In this document: in pieces, positions 5,866 to 6,569 of the stretch
How positions within the stretch are numbered: position 1 is the first letter of the stretch
Layout: each line of letters starts with the position of its first letter
Assembly (NCBI GenBank): GCA_964618855.1
Contig: CAZUCD010000186.1
Location: forward strand, 1-6,569
From: CAZUCD01 sp964618855
Lineage (GTDB): Bacteria; Sumerlaeota; Sumerlaeia; SLMS01; JANRJK01
Length of the DNA: 6,569 nt
Direction: 5' to 3'
The notes under the pieces: model-generated
Databases searched by the model: none
What the model was told of the DNA's origin: nothing
What the model saw: the letters and a program-made list of their open reading frames with translations, nothing else
Translations under genes and position numbers: made by a program

Positions 5866-6519
5866 ATGAGCACGATCCTCGACGCCCTGGAAAAGGCATC
5901 CCGCAAGTCGGGATCGGGAGGGAGCGCGTCCTCCGGCCCATCCCTGAGGGAGCGGCAGCTCGAGAAGGAAGTCGAGCGGAGCAGGCGGACGGCCGTCCTG
6001 GCGGCGATAGGCATCGTGGTGGTTGGCGTGGGTGGATTCGTGGCGCAGTCGCTCATGTCGGGCTCGTCGGCGCCCCCCGCCACAGCAACAAGACCGGTTA
6101 GCACGCGAGGCGATGGACCATCGCCCGTCCCGGCACAGGCGGGAAGTGCCGCGACCCCGTCCCCTGCGCCGACGCCGGCGCCCACGGCGGCCCCATCGCC
6201 GACGCCCCCGCCGTCACCCATCCCACAGCCGACCCCGGCGCCGCCGACCCCGACGCCACAGGCGCCACGGCCGCAGGTCGCCACGACCACGGCAGCCGCC
6301 CTCAAGCCCTACCTGAAGGACGGGCAACTCCTAACCGCCGCCGACCTCGGCTGGAAGATCGAGGGGGTCATGGAGATGGGGGACACGAGCTTTGCGATGA
6401 TAGACGGCGAGCAGGTGCAGACGGGCACCATGTTCCGCGGGTACCACCTGGTGGGCGTGACGACGGGCCTGCTGACGTTTGACCTCGGCGATGGCCGAAT
6501 CGTGAAGGTGGCGTACTAG
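5866..6519 (+). CDS. gspB: GspB-like type II secretion accessory protein (inner membrane)
   Basis: The protein has 217 residues, within the usual size of GspB/ExeB/OutB proteins. It starts MSTILDALEKASRK, matching the family's cytoplasmic MSxILDALxKAxR motif, followed by a charged helix (RERQLEKEVERSRR, about 28-41). A transmembrane span covers about 42-64. A long Pro/Thr/Ala-rich linker (about 67-143) could reach across the periplasm, as in TonB and other GspB proteins. A small C-terminal beta domain (about 160-217) has WKIEGVM, SFAMIDGEQVQTGTMFRGY and LLTFDLGDGRIVKVAY, resembling the PulB/GspB C-terminal domain. In known systems GspB works with the ATPase GspA to insert or position the GspD secretin in the peptidoglycan and outer membrane. 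No GspA or GspD is in the window; a partner could follow downstream. The start is set by the family motif, since no Shine-Dalgarno precedes the ATG. A PilP-like or general secretin-linked protein is an alternative reading. Confidence 0.75.
   Translation: MSTILDALEKASRKSGSGGSASSGPSLRERQLEKEVERSRRTAVLAAIGIVVVGVGGFVAQSLMSGSSAPPATATRPVSTRGDGPSPVPAQAGSAATPSPAPTPAPTAAPSPTPPPSPIPQPTPAPPTPTPQAPRPQVATTTAAALKPYLKDGQLLTAADLGWKIEGVMEMGDTSFAMIDGEQVQTGTMFRGYHLVGVTTGLLTFDLGDGRIVKVAY
6157..6275 (+). repeat. Low-complexity Pro/Thr/Ala codon tract
   Basis: This part of the GspB-like gene is made almost only of CCN, ACN and GCN codons, with recurring CCGACGCC and CCGGCGCC units (PTPAP, PSPTP, PPTPTP). It encodes the extended periplasmic linker. 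Such tracts vary in length by slippage and give open shadow frames on both strands. Confidence 0.7.
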
Positions 6520-6521
6520 AG

Positions 6522-6547
6522 CACTTTGCTGATTTTAGTAGCCAGTG
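6522..6547 (+). terminator. Weak imperfect hairpin after the GspB-like gene
   Basis: CACT (6522-6525) pairs with AGTG (6544-6547), and GCT (6528-6530) pairs with AGC (6540-6542), around an AT-rich 9-nt loop (GATTTTAGT). The stem is short, has an internal loop, and no T-tract follows. It is a marginal terminator. The same AT-rich stretch could contain a promoter for the next gene, but I see no convincing -35/-10 pair. Confidence 0.2.
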
Positions 6548-6561
6548 TTCGGAGCGCTGCC

Positions 6562-6569
6562 GGAGGAGG
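6562..6569 (+). promoter_or_regulatory. Probable ribosome binding site of a gene beyond the window
   Basis: The window ends in GGAGGAGG, a near-perfect anti-16S match on the + strand, 42 nt after the GspB-like stop. A further + strand gene probably starts within about 5-10 nt past the edge, possibly in the same transcript. Confidence 0.5.

Noticed and set aside
6023..6316. 97-codon Arg/Pro-rich open frame inside the GspB-like gene
   Set aside because: It is a frame shadow of the Pro/Thr/Ala linker codons, without a ribosome binding site.
1..6569. CRISPR arrays, tRNA or rRNA genes, insertion sequences, attachment sites
   Set aside because: No regularly spaced direct repeats, no tRNA or rRNA signature stretches, no transposase or integrase motifs and no terminal inverted repeats were seen on either strand.

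Overview
The window is a very GC-rich bacterial segment with dense coding and GC-driven shadow frames. It looks like a Gram-negative (diderm) bacterium. The support is a GspB-like inner-membrane protein with a proline-rich periplasmic linker, and a very large membrane-anchored protein made of tandem carboxypeptidase-regulatory-like modules. That protein style is common in Planctomycetota, Myxococcota, Hydrogenedentota and related environmental lineages. The sequence does not allow a firm placement, and nothing in it is clearly phage, transposon, CRISPR or recently transferred DNA.

Layout. (1) Positions 1-99 hold the last 32 codons of a + strand gene whose C-terminus resembles that of the next gene, so the two are probably tandem paralogs. 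(2) 170-3841 (+) encodes a 1223-residue N-terminally anchored protein with about 12 consecutive beta-sandwich modules. (3) Convergent to it after a 30-bp gap, 3872-5380 (-) encodes a stand-alone PutA-type proline dehydrogenase that stops where bifunctional relatives continue into the aldehyde dehydrogenase domain. (4) A 264-bp divergent intergenic region holds the only AT-rich patch between the two transcription directions. (5) 5645-5797 (+) is a 50-residue single-span membrane protein with a good ribosome binding site. (6) A 68-nt spacer contains a strong stem-loop. (7) 5866-6519 (+) encodes a GspB-like type II secretion accessory protein. (8) The last 50 nt hold a weak hairpin and end in a strong Shine-Dalgarno, so another + strand gene should start just outside the window.

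How they may work together. The modular protein and its upstream partial neighbour are probably displayed in the periplasm or at the envelope. The GspB-like protein would assist secretin or type II secretion assembly, and the 50-residue membrane protein may be co-transcribed with it. The proline dehydrogenase is metabolic and appears unrelated to its neighbours except by position. No complete, clearly new system is visible. The best leads are the tandem modular proteins, the split PutA domain, and the small membrane protein / stem-loop / GspB cluster.
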